This document shows, piece after piece, positions 26,062-35,121 of a stretch of DNA of 64,000 nt. Both the position numbers and the translations under genes were made by a program. The stretch's first letter is position 1; every line of letters starts with the position of its first letter. Source of the DNA: an uncultured Monoglobus sp. (GTDB lineage: Bacteria > Bacillota > Clostridia > Monoglobales > Monoglobaceae). The notes under the pieces are model-generated. The model searched no databases, was not told the origin of the DNA, and saw only the letters and a program-made list of their open reading frames with translations. The stretch lies in contig CANQKC010000008.1 of NCBI GenBank assembly GCA_947624305.1, forward strand, positions 1 to 64,000. Reading direction: 5' to 3'.

Positions 26062-26919
26062 ATGGCAACTATTCTTCCGAACAGAGCGCAGATCTCATAC
26101 AGTGACAACGGCCTCACGGCCACCGCGCTCTCCAATCAGACAAACACCTCGCTAATTGACCAGTACACCATGGAAGCGACAAAGACGGCGGTCACTCCCG
26201 CGATCGTTCCCGGCTCCGCCGGAGCCTATATCGTGCGCATTGACAATACCGGCTCGGGAGCGCTTTACAATCCGTCCGTGGTCGACGATCTCGGCGACGC
26301 CGTGAGCGGCGCGCAGCCCCTTATCTATGTGGGCGACTCGGCGAAGTTCTATTTAAACGGCGATCCGATAACCGGAACGGCGGCACCCGGCGGCACAAAC
26401 GTTACCTTCTCGGCGACAACCGTTCTGCAGCCCGGAGACAATCTTATTATCGTTTACGCCGCCACGCTTGACCCGTCACAGAGCGAATCCGTGACAAACA
26501 CGATCACAGCCACCGCAAACGGCGGCTCGGCAAGCGGCGCGGCAGTCACCGCGACAGCCGAGGCGACGATTACGCCCCAGCCCTACGCCAACGTCGCTAT
26601 CCTTAAGGCTGCCGGTCAGGACACCGTTGTATCGGGCGACAGCCTGACCTACACCTTCACGCTGCTCAATACCGGCACCGGCCCCGCGAACAGCGTCGTG
26701 CTCACCGACGTGCTGCCGAGCGAGTTCAGCGTGACGTCGATAACCTACGACACCGGCAGCGGCCCCGTTATCGCTTCGCAGGATGATTACGAGGTCGCCG
26801 CTCCGACCAACACTCTTACCTTCCCCAAGGGCGGAAGCGCGGTCACGCTCAATGCGCCCGCGGCCTCGGACAACGGCCCCGGAACTGTCACTATCGAAGT
26901 CACCGGAACTATCTCTTAA
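26062..26919 (+). CDS. DUF11-type repeat protein
   Basis: A 285-residue protein rich in Thr, Ala, Gly and Ser without a signal peptide. Two beta-sandwich repeats are visible: residues about 38-165 and about 190-285, the latter reading SGDSLTYTFTLLNTGTGPAN, typical of DUF11 ('conserved repeat') domains. Such proteins occur on cell or spore surfaces, but the location is not shown by this sequence. A strong AAAAAGGAGAG precedes the ATG at 26062. A longer frame from a TTG at 25984 crosses the regulatory repeats and is rejected. Confidence 0.75.
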   Translation: MATILPNRAQISYSDNGLTATALSNQTNTSLIDQYTMEATKTAVTPAIVPGSAGAYIVRIDNTGSGALYNPSVVDDLGDAVSGAQPLIYVGDSAKFYLNGDPITGTAAPGGTNVTFSATTVLQPGDNLIIVYAATLDPSQSESVTNTITATANGGSASGAAVTATAEATITPQPYANVAILKAAGQDTVVSGDSLTYTFTLLNTGTGPANSVVLTDVLPSEFSVTSITYDTGSGPVIASQDDYEVAAPTNTLTFPKGGSAVTLNAPAASDNGPGTVTIEVTGTIS

Positions 26920-26925
26920 GCCACA

Positions 26926-26959
26926 AAAAATCGGCTCCCATTTTCGGGAGCCGATTTTT
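26926..26959. terminator. Bidirectional terminator between the DUF11 and lyase genes
   Basis: AAAAATCGGCTCCC (26926-26939) and GGGAGCCGATTTTT (26946-26959) form a perfect 14-bp stem with a 6-nt loop. Both genes converge on it. Confidence 0.9.
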
Positions 26960-26962
26960 CTT

Positions 26963-29900
26963 TTATTTCATTGTATACGGGTCTGTTAGCGGCTTGATCT
27001 CGCTCAGACTGTTCCAAACATAGGCGATCACTATGTCGCTGTCGCCGTACGTGATCGAAATGTTTATATCGGTCGTCTCGCCGACCTCGGCGGAAATAGG
27101 CTCCATTCCCACAGCGGTCATTACTCCGTCCGCGTTATACGCCGCGGCGATCAGTTGATTTCCCTCGCCCGCGTCAAAGTTCTTTGTGATATTTACGTTG
27201 ACGCTTCTTGTCTGGCCTTCAACCGAGGGCGTCACGCTGTTTATCGTGTAGGCATATTCGAGCTTTGGATTTTCCGTCGGTTTCTCGGTAGCCGGCGCCT
27301 CGGTTTCGCCGGGCGTCTCGGTGGGCAGGCTTTCATCGGGCGTGGCAGTAGGTTCGGGCTCGCTTGACGCGTAACCTATATAAACATTGTCAATTCCCAG
27401 CATGTTAGCCGAACTGCCGCGGGTTGAGCATCCAAATCCGGTCGGAGCCAACGCGGGGATCTCGCCCTTCTTTGTTCCCGAGCCGAGAGTGAATGTGCCA
27501 TTTTTGGTATACGCACCGCCGTCGGGCTTGGTGTATATCGTAACGCTGTTATCCGCTTTGGCATATTCGACCTTAATGCCGTACCACTTATCCTTTTCAA
27601 AGGCAAAGCCCGAAACGTCCTGATCAAAACCTTTGGTGTCGCTGCTTCCCTTTGAGAAGTAATCGCTGAATTTCAGGCTACCCGCGCCGGTCTTTATCTC
27701 AAAGGCTCTGCCGTCTTTTGAAGTCGTGTATGTGTTATCGGGGCTCGCGCTGTTTGAGTCAAAGAACCTCAAAAGCACTGTGTCCTTATCGGCGTCGCCC
27801 ATCTTAAATTCTTCTTCAACCACGATAAGCTCGGAGTCGATCGGGCTTTCGGGCGTGTATGTCCAGCCGTCCTGACCGGCACCCTTGTCATCGATCGCGA
27901 AGTAATTATCACCGTCGGTCCTCTTTGCTATCGAGGGAGCGGTATTATTCGTGGCGTAGTTCACGGTCAGCGACGCTCCGTTTTCATTTGCTATCTTCGC
28001 GCCGTCTTCATATGTTGTCGCCTCGTCTATATTATTGAAGTTCCACGTCTCTCCCTTCATGGGGATCGGAGTAGGCGTGGGCGTCGGCGCAAGCGTTGGG
28101 GGCGGAGGCGCGGGCGTCGATTTGTTTACGCAGTCCGATTTATAAAGAACCTTGCTTACTCTCGGCGACCATGTGACATTGCCCGAGGCCGTCGAGCCGA
28201 TCTCAACTCTTGAGAACGTGGTAACGTCGATCGGGATATCACTGATTATATATCCGTTTTCGCCCGCCTCATCCATAAGGCGCAGCTCGGCGGTCTTGTT
28301 TTTAAGGTCTGCGTTCAACGTTATTGTCCAGGTCGAAGCGCTGCGAGCCGTGATGTTGGGGCCGCCGACAACTGTTCCGGTTTTAACAGCGGTTTTTGAC
28401 TTGGTTCCGGTATAATACTGAACCTCCTGCGCGCCTTTTTCGGTGTATTCCTGACTAATTCCGAGCAGCACCTTGCCGTAGTAATCAAGGAACTCGATAT
28501 GGTGGGTATACGCTCTTCCTGTCCAGCTCCAATTATTCGACGAGTCCTTAACGCCGCCCGTGCCGTAGGTCATCTCAAAGGTCATATTGCCGCCGTCCGA
28601 CATGTCAAGGTCACCGCCGAAGGCTCTGCCGCCGTCGGTACTGTTTTGTGTGAAGGTCCACTGTCCGCCGCTGAACGAAAGCGCAGCACCCTCGCCGCCG
28701 CTGTATACAAATTTTTCGCCGTTTGTGTCTTTGTCGCTGTCGTATACATAGTCAATGGCTTCCAATTCAATCGAAAGATCGGGCGAGCCGCTCTCGGCGA
28801 CCGTCAGTTTGCCTGTCTTTGTGTTATATTTGCGGCACTCGGCGGTGTAGTCATACTCGCCCGCGCTGAGCTTTATTGTTATTTTGCCGTCCGCTCCGCT
28901 CTTGACGGTCTTTTTGTCTATCGTCACCGACGCGCCCGCAACGGGGCTGCCGCCGCTTGTTACCGTGATAACGCTGTCGGGTATCTCGGAAAGCTTAACG
29001 GTCACGCTGTTCGTCTGCCCGGCAGCAACCGTTATCTCGCCGGAGGCAACGTTATAATTTTCGGACTCGGCGGTATAGGTATACGTTCCCGCGGGAATTC
29101 TGAGCGAGACAACGCCGTTTTTGTCCGTGACTTTGGACGCTCCTCCGACGCTCACGCTGACGCCCGCCGCGGGATTGCCCGCCTCGTCCGTCACGGTGAA
29201 CACAACCTCGGGATCAAGATCCTTGACATAGATATTCGGCTGAACGTAATCCGAAACATCCTTGTCATAGCCGATATAATAGCTCTGGTGCGGAGGCTGG
29301 TTATAGCCGGTGTTCTGCCACGCTATGGCGCAGCGATACTGGCTGTCGTGCATGAACGTTGTGAATTTATAATCGCTGGGCGTCAGTGATGTGAACACCC
29401 TCAGCGCAGTGTTGTCAACCGTTCTCAAAATCAGTTCCTCACGCCAGTCGCCGAACAGGTCAGCCTGCAAGCAGGGGTTCTTTTTGGAGTCATTGTTATA
29501 GTTTATTCCCGAAAGGGCCCACAATCTGCCGATGCTGCCCAGATTTCCGTCCGCGTCGGGAGTGTCGTAATCGTTCCACTTCTGGATCCTCTTGCCGTCG
29601 AAATGTTCTCTGTACAAGTCGCCGTCCCAATAAATGGGAGAGTTGGGCAAGGACCATTTGTTATCCTGATATACAGATTTATTGACAACAGTTCCGTCAA
29701 GAGTTCGGATATTATGTCCCGAATCCCAAGCGAGAACGCCGTATTTGGGGCTCATATAAGCCATAAGGCCTCTGCCGTCGTCACTCGTGCTGGTCTCGTG
29801 CCAGATAATCTTGCCGTCTTTTCCGTTTATGTAAACTCGTCCCCAGGTCGGGCTGTCCTCCAGAACTTTGAAAACTTCCTGCTCGCCGTCGTTGTCAAAG

Positions 29901-31228
29901 TCGGACACATGCAGCGCGTCGCCATGGCCAAGCTTTCTGCCGCTTGAGTTTTTTGCCGACCACAAAACTTCGCCGTTATCATCAAGCGCCGCGGAGCCGT
30001 AAATTATCTCGTCTTTGCCGTCGTTATCAAGGTCGGCGACCGAAAGATTATGGTTGCCCTGACCGTAGAAATCATTGTCAGAATTGGTTGTGCTGTCTAT
30101 TATCCAACTCTGCTTGAGGTCTTTTCCGTCCCAAGTATAAGCGGCGACAACGGATTTTCCGTAATATCCGCGGCACTCGATCAGACTGGGATGCACCCCG
30201 TCGAGATACGCGGTTCCCGCCAAAAATCTGTCAGAACGGTTATAATTTGAGTCTCCCCAATCGCGCACGGTTCCGACCGGTGCATGATAGTTTATCGTCT
30301 GCATTGCCGCTCCGCTCTCGCCGTTAAATATCGTGAGATACTCGGGGCCGCCCGTTATGTGGCCGTTTGAGCCTATATAGCTTGCCTCGTTGTCGGTGTT
30401 CCTTATCTCGTCGGTGTTTCCCGCGTCGGACACATAATTGCCCTTGCCGTCGATCGAGCCGGGCGCGGTCTTGACCGCCATTTCGGCCTTGCCGTCGCCG
30501 TCGTAATCAAAGACCTGGAACTGAGTATAGTGCGCGCCCGCCCTGATGTTTCTGCCCAGATCAATTCTCCAGAGCAACGTGCCGTCGTACTCATAACAGT
30601 CGATATACACATTTCCGGTAACTCCGCTGCCGGCACTGTCCTTGGCGTTGCTCGGGTTCCATTTGAGTATTACCTCATATTCTCCGTCTCCGTCAACATC
30701 TCCGACAGACGCGTCGTTCGGGCCGCCGGCAGCTCCATACGCGCCGCTGTCCTCTTGATTATAGGTATAATCAACGCCGTCCTCCGGTATTTGGAGCGGA
30801 ATGTCAAAATAGGCGTAGGGCGAATTTTTCCATTGACTGTCAACATGTCCCTCAAGCATCGGGAACTCTTCACTTTTCGCGCCCTCGGTTCCGTTTATTA
30901 CCGGGGCCACAGCGTATTTGTCACTCGCGGTTCCCGCGGCATCGGTGTAATTGGTGTTGTTTAATTGCGAGACCAGAACCGCGCCGTTTTTGTATACGTT
31001 AAACGTCGTGTCCATCGGCTCGGTGCCCAAAAGACGCCAGCTCAAATATACTCCGCCGCTCGGATGAGTCGAGGCAAATCCGCCGCGGTTTAAGTACTCC
31101 ATTTGCCTTGCCGCGAAATCGACCGCAGCCTCCGCCGAGCCTTCCTCCGCCTCGCCGACCGCGAAAACCGGCAGCGCAGTGATCACCATGCACAGCGCCA
31201 ACATAATACCGAATAATCTTTTTTTCAT
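26963..31228 (-). CDS. Secreted family-11 rhamnogalacturonan lyase, long form (1421 aa)
   Basis: A pectin-degrading enzyme cleaving rhamnogalacturonan I backbones by beta-elimination. Signal peptide (1-23). The PL11 eight-bladed propeller (about 40-640) shows YGQGNHNLSVADLDNDGKDE, GHGDALHVSDFDNDGEQEVF and NPCLQADLFGDWREELILR, with calcium-binding DxDxDG loops. Two carboxypeptidase-regulatory-like beta modules (about 665-830), concanavalin/LamG-like modules separated by Thr/Pro linkers (about 840-1310) and a C-terminal beta domain follow. No SLH is present, so it is secreted or held non-covalently. Probably transcribed with the paralogue upstream (59-nt gap). GGAGGT precedes the ATG. Confidence 0.92.
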   Translation of the reverse strand: MKKRLFGIMLALCMVITALPVFAVGEAEEGSAEAAVDFAARQMEYLNRGGFASTHPSGGVYLSWRLLGTEPMDTTFNVYKNGAVLVSQLNNTNYTDAAGTASDKYAVAPVINGTEGAKSEEFPMLEGHVDSQWKNSPYAYFDIPLQIPEDGVDYTYNQEDSGAYGAAGGPNDASVGDVDGDGEYEVILKWNPSNAKDSAGSGVTGNVYIDCYEYDGTLLWRIDLGRNIRAGAHYTQFQVFDYDGDGKAEMAVKTAPGSIDGKGNYVSDAGNTDEIRNTDNEASYIGSNGHITGGPEYLTIFNGESGAAMQTINYHAPVGTVRDWGDSNYNRSDRFLAGTAYLDGVHPSLIECRGYYGKSVVAAYTWDGKDLKQSWIIDSTTNSDNDFYGQGNHNLSVADLDNDGKDEIIYGSAALDDNGEVLWSAKNSSGRKLGHGDALHVSDFDNDGEQEVFKVLEDSPTWGRVYINGKDGKIIWHETSTSDDGRGLMAYMSPKYGVLAWDSGHNIRTLDGTVVNKSVYQDNKWSLPNSPIYWDGDLYREHFDGKRIQKWNDYDTPDADGNLGSIGRLWALSGINYNNDSKKNPCLQADLFGDWREELILRTVDNTALRVFTSLTPSDYKFTTFMHDSQYRCAIAWQNTGYNQPPHQSYYIGYDKDVSDYVQPNIYVKDLDPEVVFTVTDEAGNPAAGVSVSVGGASKVTDKNGVVSLRIPAGTYTYTAESENYNVASGEITVAAGQTNSVTVKLSEIPDSVITVTSGGSPVAGASVTIDKKTVKSGADGKITIKLSAGEYDYTAECRKYNTKTGKLTVAESGSPDLSIELEAIDYVYDSDKDTNGEKFVYSGGEGAALSFSGGQWTFTQNSTDGGRAFGGDLDMSDGGNMTFEMTYGTGGVKDSSNNWSWTGRAYTHHIEFLDYYGKVLLGISQEYTEKGAQEVQYYTGTKSKTAVKTGTVVGGPNITARSASTWTITLNADLKNKTAELRLMDEAGENGYIISDIPIDVTTFSRVEIGSTASGNVTWSPRVSKVLYKSDCVNKSTPAPPPPTLAPTPTPTPIPMKGETWNFNNIDEATTYEDGAKIANENGASLTVNYATNNTAPSIAKRTDGDNYFAIDDKGAGQDGWTYTPESPIDSELIVVEEEFKMGDADKDTVLLRFFDSNSASPDNTYTTSKDGRAFEIKTGAGSLKFSDYFSKGSSDTKGFDQDVSGFAFEKDKWYGIKVEYAKADNSVTIYTKPDGGAYTKNGTFTLGSGTKKGEIPALAPTGFGCSTRGSSANMLGIDNVYIGYASSEPEPTATPDESLPTETPGETEAPATEKPTENPKLEYAYTINSVTPSVEGQTRSVNVNITKNFDAGEGNQLIAAAYNADGVMTAVGMEPISAEVGETTDINISITYGDSDIVIAYVWNSLSEIKPLTDPYTMK

Positions 31229-31287
31229 AAAAATACCTCCTAACGTAGTTATTAGTGATTAGTGAATAGCGAATAGAATTATATACA
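31229..31287. repeat. Short heptamer-like tandem repeat (TTAGTGA) in a leader
   Basis: GTAGTTATTAGTGATTAGTG then AATAGCGAATAG. Related runs occur at 36355-36402, around 40979-41002 and about 41110-41125, each in the spacer next to a gene. Confidence 0.45.
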
Positions 31288-34200
31288 TTAATTTTGCGTA
31301 ATTTTATTCGCGGCAGGCTTTATTTCGTCAAGGCCGTTCCAGATATAAACCGAGACCTCGTCGGTTTCCGCGGGGCTGATGTCAACCGCAATGTCCTTTG
31401 TCTCGCCGTCATTCATAACGAGCTCCGCCGAGTTCCAGCCCGTGAGCGCTCCGCTCTCTTTGTCATAAGCCGCGGCTATAAGCGTGTCACTTTCATTTCC
31501 CGAGGAATAATTTTTTGTGACATTGACCGTCACGCCGCCCGACACCGAAACATTGTTAACGTTGTAAGGATAATCGGCCTTGGGCGGAACGTCCGTCACG
31601 GTTCCGATAAATATATTGTCAATGCTTAAATTTGTCTTGTCGCTGCCTCGGGTGTTGGTTAAAACGCTTGTGGGCGAAAGCTTTGGAACCGCGCTTTTGG
31701 GCGAGGTCGAGCCAAGCGTGAAGGTGCCGCACAGGTCATATTCATCAGCCGCCGCGTCCTTGGCGTATACCTTGACCTTGTCGTCCGATCTTGTATATAC
31801 GGCTCTCAAACTGTACCACTTATTCGCCGAAATTGTAATGCCCGATATACCGCTTTCCTTGGCAGCAGTATCACTTGCACCCTTTGAAAGGTAGTCGGTG
31901 AACTTGAGCGAACCGTTATCGCCGGTCATAATGTCAAAGGCTCTGCCGTCTTTGCCGCTGTAAGCCAGCGATTCGGGAACGTTGTTTGCGTCAAGCACTC
32001 TAAGAAGCTGCGCGCCCTTTGTTGTCTCACCGAGCATAAAGTCAAACTCGAAAATCTGTTTGTCAAAGTCTATCGGAGCTTCGGGAGAATAAGCCCAGCC
32101 GTCCTGTCCGTTTCCAACGTCGGTCAGCTTCAGATAATTATCGCTATTGCCCCGGCTTGCTATCGACGGCGCCGACGCGCCCGAAAGCGCCGCGGTTCCG
32201 TACTTCACCTTGATCTCGGCTCCGTTCTCGTTTTTAACGCTGTCGCCGTCGGCAAAGGCCGTTCCGTCGCTCAAGTCATTAAAGTTCCAGTTCTCGCCGG
32301 TGTCGTACTCCGGAGCCAAAACGATCTCCGCCGCCGCTCCGACAGTCTCGTCCGTGACGGTTATCTTTCCGTGACCCGTGAAATAACCGTTCTTTTCGGC
32401 TGTCACATCGTATTCCCCGGCGGAAAGCTTGAGTTTCGCTTCGCCGTTTTGATCCGTGACCGCGGATTTGTTTCCGGCTGTCACCGCCGCGCCCTTGACC
32501 GGGCTGCCGTCCGCCGCCTTGACCGTGACCGTGGAATACGCCAAATTCATATCATAGCCTATGTAATAGCTCTGGTGAGGCGGCTGGTTGTAGCCCGTGT
32601 TCTGCCACGCGACCGCCATTCTGTACTGGTGATCCTGAAGGAAGGTTGTAAACATATAGTCGGAGGGAGCGAGCGACATAAACACTCTGAGCGCCGCGTT
32701 GTCCGCGCGCCGCAGGATCAGTTCCTCGCGCCAGTCGCCGAACAGATCGGCCTGCAGGCAGGGGTTCCTCTTGGTGGTGTTGTTAAACGCGACGTTATTG
32801 AATGTGAGCAGGCGCTCAAACGCAATCTTATCATCATTAAATTTTTGAATACGGTCGCCGTCAAAATGCTCGGCGCACAGGTCGCCGTCCCAGTAAATAT
32901 TGAAATTGGCGGATGTGAGACTGTCGGGATCGTCCTGCTTTGGAACGTTTGATATCAATGTTCCGTCGATCGTGCGAATACCCATAAGGCCGTCCCACGC
33001 GAGCACGCCGTATTTTTTGCTGAAATACGCCATAACGCCGCGTCCGTCGTCCTTGCTTGAGGTATAGTGCCAGATCTCGGCGCCGCTGCCCTCGCGGAAG
33101 CCTATTCCCCAGTTTGGGGTTTCCTCAAGCGGCGCGAATATCTCCTGCTCTCCGTCGTTGTCAAAATCCGAAACATGCAGCGCGTCGCCGTGGCCCCAGC
33201 CCATTGAGTGCGCGACCGTGCCGTCGTCATCGACCGCGCACGAGCCGTAGACGATCTCGTCCTTGCCGTCGTTGTCTATATCGGCCACAGAAAGATTGTG
33301 GTTGCCCTGACCGTAGAACGGATTTTTTGAATCCATTCCGCTGTCTAGCAGCCAACGCTTTTTAAGGTTCTTGCCGTCCCAGTCGTAAGCGACCATTGAC
33401 GAGCGCTGATAGTAGCCTCTGGCAAAGATCATGCTCGGGTGAACGCCGTCAAGGTAGGCGGTTCCCGCCAGAAAACGCTCCGAGCGACCGCCGTAGCTGT
33501 CCTTTCCCCACGCGCTCGCCGAGCCGCGCTTCGGCTCGTACTCAATAGTCTGCATCGCCTTTCCGGTTTCGCCGCTGAATATTGTCAGATACTCGGGGTT
33601 CGTTATTATCTGACCCTTTTTGTCTATGTATGTTTTCGTGTTGTCAGCATTTTTTATCGTGTCATTCACGCCGACCTCGGTGACATACGCTCCGCTGCTG
33701 TCTTTCGAGCCGGGCGCGGTTCGCATCGCGATTTCGGCTTTGCCGTCGCCGTCATAGTCGTATACCTGAAACTGTGTATAGTGCGCGCCCGCGCGTATGT
33801 TGCGGCCCAGATCAATACGCCAGAGCTGCGTACCGTCGTATTCATAACAGTCGATATACACGTTTCCGGTCACACCGTCCTGAGAGTTGTCTCTCGAGTT
33901 TGAAGGGTCCCACTTGAGGATTATCTCATATATCCCGTCGCCGTCAACATCGCCGACCGAAACGTCATTCGGGCCTCCGCTCTGTCCGCCGCTTGTGTCG
34001 GGCGCGTTGTAGGTCGCTCCGTTTCCGTCTGGCGGAATATTGACGGGAATGTCAAAATAGGCGTATGGCGCGTTTTCCTGTCCCGGGTTCGCGTATCCGT
34101 CAAGGATCGCGATGTCGGGCGACTTCTCGCCTTCGACACCGCCGACCACAGCCGAAACATTATATACATCGGTCTTTGCACCGTTTGCGTCAGTGTAATT

Positions 34201-34449
34201 GGTATTCTTAACGTTCGTGAGCAGCGCGCCGTTTTTGTAGACGTTAAAACTCACGCTGTCTGCGGGCTCGTTTTCAAGCAGGCGCCACGAAAGATACACG
34301 CCGCCGCTCGGGCTCACCGCGCCGATCGCGCCGCGCCCGATAATTTCCGCCTGCGGCTCCGCTGCCGTTTCACCGTCAGCCATAACCGAAGGCGCCGCCG
34401 AAAACGCAACACAAAACGCAAGCGCAAAAGCAAACAATCTTTTTTTCAT
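31288..34449 (-). CDS. Secreted family-11 rhamnogalacturonan lyase, short form (1053 aa)
   Basis: Paralogue of the downstream lyase. Signal peptide (1-24), PL11 propeller (about 30-640, with GQGNHNLSVADIDNDGKDE, GHGDALHVSDFDNDGEQEIF and NPCLQADLFGDWREE), one carboxypeptidase-regulatory-like module (about 645-720), a concanavalin/LamG-like module and a C-terminal beta domain similar to the other protein's. It starts only 17 nt after the YafQ toxin stop with GGGAGG as ribosome-binding site and no promoter in the gap, so it is probably transcribed from the toxin-antitoxin promoter at 35066-35094. Confidence 0.92.
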   Translation of the reverse strand: MKKRLFAFALAFCVAFSAAPSVMADGETAAEPQAEIIGRGAIGAVSPSGGVYLSWRLLENEPADSVSFNVYKNGALLTNVKNTNYTDANGAKTDVYNVSAVVGGVEGEKSPDIAILDGYANPGQENAPYAYFDIPVNIPPDGNGATYNAPDTSGGQSGGPNDVSVGDVDGDGIYEIILKWDPSNSRDNSQDGVTGNVYIDCYEYDGTQLWRIDLGRNIRAGAHYTQFQVYDYDGDGKAEIAMRTAPGSKDSSGAYVTEVGVNDTIKNADNTKTYIDKKGQIITNPEYLTIFSGETGKAMQTIEYEPKRGSASAWGKDSYGGRSERFLAGTAYLDGVHPSMIFARGYYQRSSMVAYDWDGKNLKKRWLLDSGMDSKNPFYGQGNHNLSVADIDNDGKDEIVYGSCAVDDDGTVAHSMGWGHGDALHVSDFDNDGEQEIFAPLEETPNWGIGFREGSGAEIWHYTSSKDDGRGVMAYFSKKYGVLAWDGLMGIRTIDGTLISNVPKQDDPDSLTSANFNIYWDGDLCAEHFDGDRIQKFNDDKIAFERLLTFNNVAFNNTTKRNPCLQADLFGDWREELILRRADNAALRVFMSLAPSDYMFTTFLQDHQYRMAVAWQNTGYNQPPHQSYYIGYDMNLAYSTVTVKAADGSPVKGAAVTAGNKSAVTDQNGEAKLKLSAGEYDVTAEKNGYFTGHGKITVTDETVGAAAEIVLAPEYDTGENWNFNDLSDGTAFADGDSVKNENGAEIKVKYGTAALSGASAPSIASRGNSDNYLKLTDVGNGQDGWAYSPEAPIDFDKQIFEFDFMLGETTKGAQLLRVLDANNVPESLAYSGKDGRAFDIMTGDNGSLKFTDYLSKGASDTAAKESGISGITISANKWYSLRAVYTRSDDKVKVYAKDAAADEYDLCGTFTLGSTSPKSAVPKLSPTSVLTNTRGSDKTNLSIDNIFIGTVTDVPPKADYPYNVNNVSVSGGVTVNVTKNYSSGNESDTLIAAAYDKESGALTGWNSAELVMNDGETKDIAVDISPAETDEVSVYIWNGLDEIKPAANKITQN

Positions 34450-34466
34450 AAATAAGAGCCTCCCTT

Positions 34467-34754
34467 TTAAAACAAATCACTGTGGCTGCCCGTACGGGAC
34501 AAGGTCAGCACCAGAATATTATTTTCAATCCTATAAATCAGCAGCCAATCGGGCGCTACATGACATTCTCTATGTCCGGACCATCTGCCTGAAAGACTGT
34601 GATCTCTGTATGCCTCGGGCAGCGTTTCGCCCGAGGCTATAATTCTAACGGTATTTTCCAACAGTTCTATATCAAAACCGCGTTTGATCGCGCGTTTATA
34701 ATCCTTTTTAAACTGTGAAGTCAGTTTTACTCTGTATTTCGGATTGTTGCTCAT
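34467..34754 (-). CDS. YafQ/RelE-family mRNA interferase toxin (module 2)
   Basis: A 95-residue toxin with FKKDYKRAIKRGFD, RDHSLSGRWSGHRECHVAPD and a terminal SRTGSHSDLF, the same family as module 1. It overlaps the antitoxin by 4 nt (ATGA). The lyase gene follows 17 nt downstream. Confidence 0.9.
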   Translation of the reverse strand: MSNNPKYRVKLTSQFKKDYKRAIKRGFDIELLENTVRIIASGETLPEAYRDHSLSGRWSGHRECHVAPDWLLIYRIENNILVLTLSRTGSHSDLF

Positions 34755-35029
34755 CTCTTCAATTCCTCAAACATTTTGTCCAAATCGGTATACCCTTTTA
34801 TTGACGGGTCATTTGCTATCCTCTCGGCTTCAAGCATGGCTTCAACAGTTTCACGATTGGGGTTTCCGAGAGTTATTTCAAAAGGAATTCTTCCCTCTCG
34901 AATTGCTTGTCTGACAAAAATGTTAAACGCTGTTGAAATGTTCATTCCAAGCTCACCGAACAATTCGTCGGCCTGAGCCTTGAGACCGGCATCCATGCGA
35001 ATACTTATATTTGTTGTCGCTCCCGGCAT
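34751..35029 (-). CDS. RelB/DinJ-family antitoxin (module 2)
   Basis: A 92-residue ribbon-helix-helix antitoxin: TTNISIRMDAGLKAQADELF, then MNISTAFNIFVRQAIREGRI, with a C-terminal tail that wraps the toxin. AAAGGAG precedes the ATG and the promoter at 35066-35094 drives the unit. It may co-regulate the lyases downstream. Confidence 0.9.
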   Translation of the reverse strand: MPGATTNISIRMDAGLKAQADELFGELGMNISTAFNIFVRQAIREGRIPFEITLGNPNRETVEAMLEAERIANDPSIKGYTDLDKMFEELKR

Positions 35030-35065
35030 AAGAAGCAGCTCCTTTCTGTTTTACATTTTAAATAT

Positions 35066-35094
35066 ATTATACCCTGTTTGCACGAAAAATTCAA
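35066..35094 (-). promoter_or_regulatory. Promoter of toxin-antitoxin module 2 and probably the lyase operon
   Basis: Minus-strand TTGAAT (35089-35094), a 17-bp spacer and TATAAT (35066-35071), ending 37 bp before the antitoxin ATG. Confidence 0.6.
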
Positions 35095-35121
35095 TATATT
35101 TTCAATACATAATACTGAAAT

